Origin: Perca fluviatilis
Taxonomy: Eukaryota; Chordata; Actinopteri; Perciformes; Percidae
Assembly: GCF_010015445.1 (NCBI RefSeq)
Contig: NC_053118.1
Span: 19,705,437-19,769,436 of the forward strand
DNA length: 64,000 nt
Direction: 5' to 3'
Every line of letters begins with the position of its first letter. Position 1 is the stretch's first letter. The notes under the pieces are model-generated. The model was not told the DNA's origin. It was given only the letters and a program-made list of their open reading frames with translations, and did not search any database. This document shows positions 61,701 to 64,000 of this stretch, one piece after another. The position numbers and the translations under genes were made by a program.

Positions 61701-64000
61701 CTGCCTGCGAGATGAGCTTGCTGGCAAGGTGTGAGCCTCAAACTGCTCCTTGCTGTTGACCCAGCAGGAGGTTTGTTGCTGCTTTAACCGCGTGGTCTAC
61801 TTAGCCCTGACTGGACCGGTGTCTCAGAGCGGACTGGGAGAGAGACCAGAGAGAGGCTCTGTGAAGGTGCGCTTGTGTTCCTCGTGTTTACTGAATGCAC
61901 CTCTCCTCAAGAGTCTGTTTTTCTGGGCATCACATAAAGACAACCACAAGACCAGAAAAAAAAACCAAATTCAAACATACAAGTGCCAAAGTATGTCTTC
62001 AGGCTTCATCAGTTCTACACAAACCTAGACAAAATGTAAAAACAAATTCATGTCTGAACGATTTCATGACTTATTTACATTTTAACCGCTTTAGGAATAA
62101 CAGGATGAGAGAGTGTTGAGATGGTTGAATTTTGATTAATGCACATCTTTTTAGCAAGTGCACTACTGATGATGTGAATAAATGCGTTCATTAACTTGAA
62201 TAAATACTTAAGTCCAGTGATATCCGGTCGATAATTTGTCTACTTGTGACCTTTAGTTAATGGTTAGCAACAAACCTGAAAACAAAGGCATTCATTTCGA
62301 GGATACTGTTGTGAATTCCACAAAGTTTTCTATTCTCTTTCCCAGTGCTTTCTTTCCTCTCACTGCTCCCTTCCCCCCTCTCCCAGCTGCTGTCAGTGAG
62401 TCCACGCTGTGTCCAGGGCTCCATATCTTTTAACAACCTTCACATTCATGATTCCCATTGGGAATGGCATCCAGCTGGTCTGGATCATGATGCTTAGACA
62501 CGACCAGAGAAAAACATCAGCCCTCCACTCCACTCTCTCATATACTGTTCATGAGTGGAAAGCTTTTTACCTGGAGGAAGAAGACATTCAAATAAATCAT
62601 TTTAGAAGTCGGACAGTCAAAGAAGAGCATACCATTCTGGTTTGTATTATATTTACAAATTGCATATATGTATTTGTGAAAGGATTTACCAGTAGTCTAG
62701 TTGTCTTTACTTGTCTTTCCATACTCAGCTCAGTGATATAACTGCACATGAAACCAGCACAGTGAAATTATGACCTTGCCAAGCCTGTTTTGGCTGAGTA
62801 TAGTTTCTGCTTGTCAAACCAAGGTATGCCTGACATAGGGAAACAGCGCTCCATTTTTAGAGCTACATGCTTTTGTTTTTACCTCTTGCCCCTCGATGTG
62901 AACGTTTTTATACATTTGCTTAATGTTTATCTATATCTGATCACACCCTAACCCCTGCTAACTGCCTTCACCACAGCCTCAGCAGCACAACTCCACAGCC
63001 CTTCTTCTTTGTGCCCGGTGACACAAGGGGTTAAAATACCACAGAGTATAAACTAACACACAGTGGGGGGGCCCCAGGCCTGCAGCTGTCCACAGCATCA
63101 CAGTCATACTAAGACTCATTGAGGGTAACATTTGATCAGTGAGATGCTCTGGCTTACTTTAATATATTGTTACTTATCAACAGTATAAGTTACAGTCTGT
63201 ATACACTCTGAGTTTTCGTCCTGGATATCTTTCTATTGCATAAACATGCACAAATAACATCCAGCTAGTTGACATGCAACCAAAACAAAAAAAAAATGAT
63301 TTAAACAAGTTTACAAATATCAATCATAGTCACCAGTGTTGACAAGGACATCTTCCGTGACTCGCAGGATGAATTCTGAGGCTGACAGCCCACACTAAAC
63401 AACTTCCCTTCAGCTTGTCAGTCAGAACCAGAGAGGTGAGACCCACCCCTCTTGAGAAAGAGAAAACCAATCAGAGTTTGACAATCTCCTGCCACACAGA
63501 GCAGGCCGTCACCTGAATGGACAGAAGCCAAAGGAATCTGCTGGCTGCCTGTGTAGCTCTGTTTTTGAGGCCCTAGTAAAGTTGCATGTGTGTGGGTAAG
63601 ATGCTCATCTGGAGCTGTCTGACTCCCTGCCAACCAGACGCCAGGGGAGAAGGACAAATAGGGTAAAAGGGAGGTGAAGGGGGGCAGAGAGAGAGAGAGA
63701 GAGAGAGCAGGAGTAGGGGGAGATTAGATGGCTTCTAGTGTCTCCTCCCCACACACATTGGCCCAAGACGGCTAGTGCTCATTTATCAGTGTCTCTGAGA
63801 ACTGTCCAGCTGGTATTGCAGCGCTATCTGTTTATTAATTGAATTAGCCTGCATCCGAAGAGGCCCAAGAGTGTCAGAGTACAGAGGCAGGTCAAAAAGC
63901 TGAGGGGCCACTCCAAAAGCCTTAGTGGTGATGGTTACAAACAGGATTAAGACAAAACACAAAAGAAACGGACCAGTTTCACCAAAAACAAGTTCATATT
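61328..64000 (-). other. creb5: creb5 intron to the window edge
   Basis: I searched the minus strand for the next upstream CREB5 exon and found none, so the intron extends past the window. It contains a (GT)n microsatellite at about 61638-61699, a GA-rich tract near 63685-63710, and short open frames without known content. Confidence 0.5.
61638..61699. repeat. (GT)n microsatellite
   Basis: About 28 GT units in the creb5 intron, 310 bp upstream (in gene orientation) of the His-rich exon. Confidence 0.9.

Noticed and set aside
1..64000. Viral, phage, toxin-antitoxin or defence systems
   Set aside because: All recognisable coding content belongs to ordinary vertebrate genes or short transposons; nothing supports such a system here.

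Overview
This window is vertebrate nuclear DNA, almost certainly from a ray-finned fish and probably a percomorph. Genes are split into short exons with GT-AG introns. Introns and spacers are AT-rich and carry many short DNA transposons (hAT-like and TTAA/TTA-flanked MITEs, a Tc1/mariner-type MITE), a tRNA-derived SINE, a dead L1/Tx1-like LINE fragment and CA/TA microsatellites. There are no bacterial operons, CRISPR arrays or phage genes. I read exon borders from splice sites, reading phase and remembered family sequences; no alignment was run.

Layout. 78-3041 (+): 3' half of colq (collagen tail of acetylcholinesterase), cut by the left edge. 3042-9837: colq 3'UTR, two large MITEs (one carrying a nested MITE) and the plekha8 3'UTR. 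9838-17657 (-): complete plekha8 (FAPP2; PH plus glycolipid-transfer domain; 13 coding exons, 571 aa). 18160-19566 (+): complete fkbp14 (ER prolyl isomerase with EF-hands and HDEL; 4 exons, 211 aa), head-to-head with plekha8 across 502 bp. 22708-43984 (-): complete chn2 (beta-chimaerin; 13 coding exons, 465 aa), with an internal alternative first exon for the short beta1-type protein at 27479-27757. 48401-53832 (+): complete cpvl (serine carboxypeptidase; 13 exons, 478 aa). 57625-61327 (-): last four coding exons of creb5, cut by the right edge.

The order creb5-cpvl-chn2 and the pair fkbp14-plekha8 match the human 7p14-p15 neighbourhood as I remember it. colq maps elsewhere in human (3p25), so a synteny junction lies between 3041 and 9838. 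The genes do not form one pathway. plekha8/fkbp14 and chn2/cpvl are head-to-head pairs, and cpvl/creb5 converge.

I found no convincing new biological system. The items most worth a second look are: (1) the creb5 bZIP exon, where the stretch that should encode 24 residues of the DNA-binding basic region is replaced by 92 bp of homopolymer-rich sequence, probably an assembly fault; (2) the beta1-chimaerin first exon running directly into a shared exon; (3) three CLEAR-like E-boxes upstream of the lysosomal-type gene cpvl; (4) a fish-specific acidic, Q/E-rich expansion in plekha8; (5) several well-preserved MITEs with readable target-site duplications.
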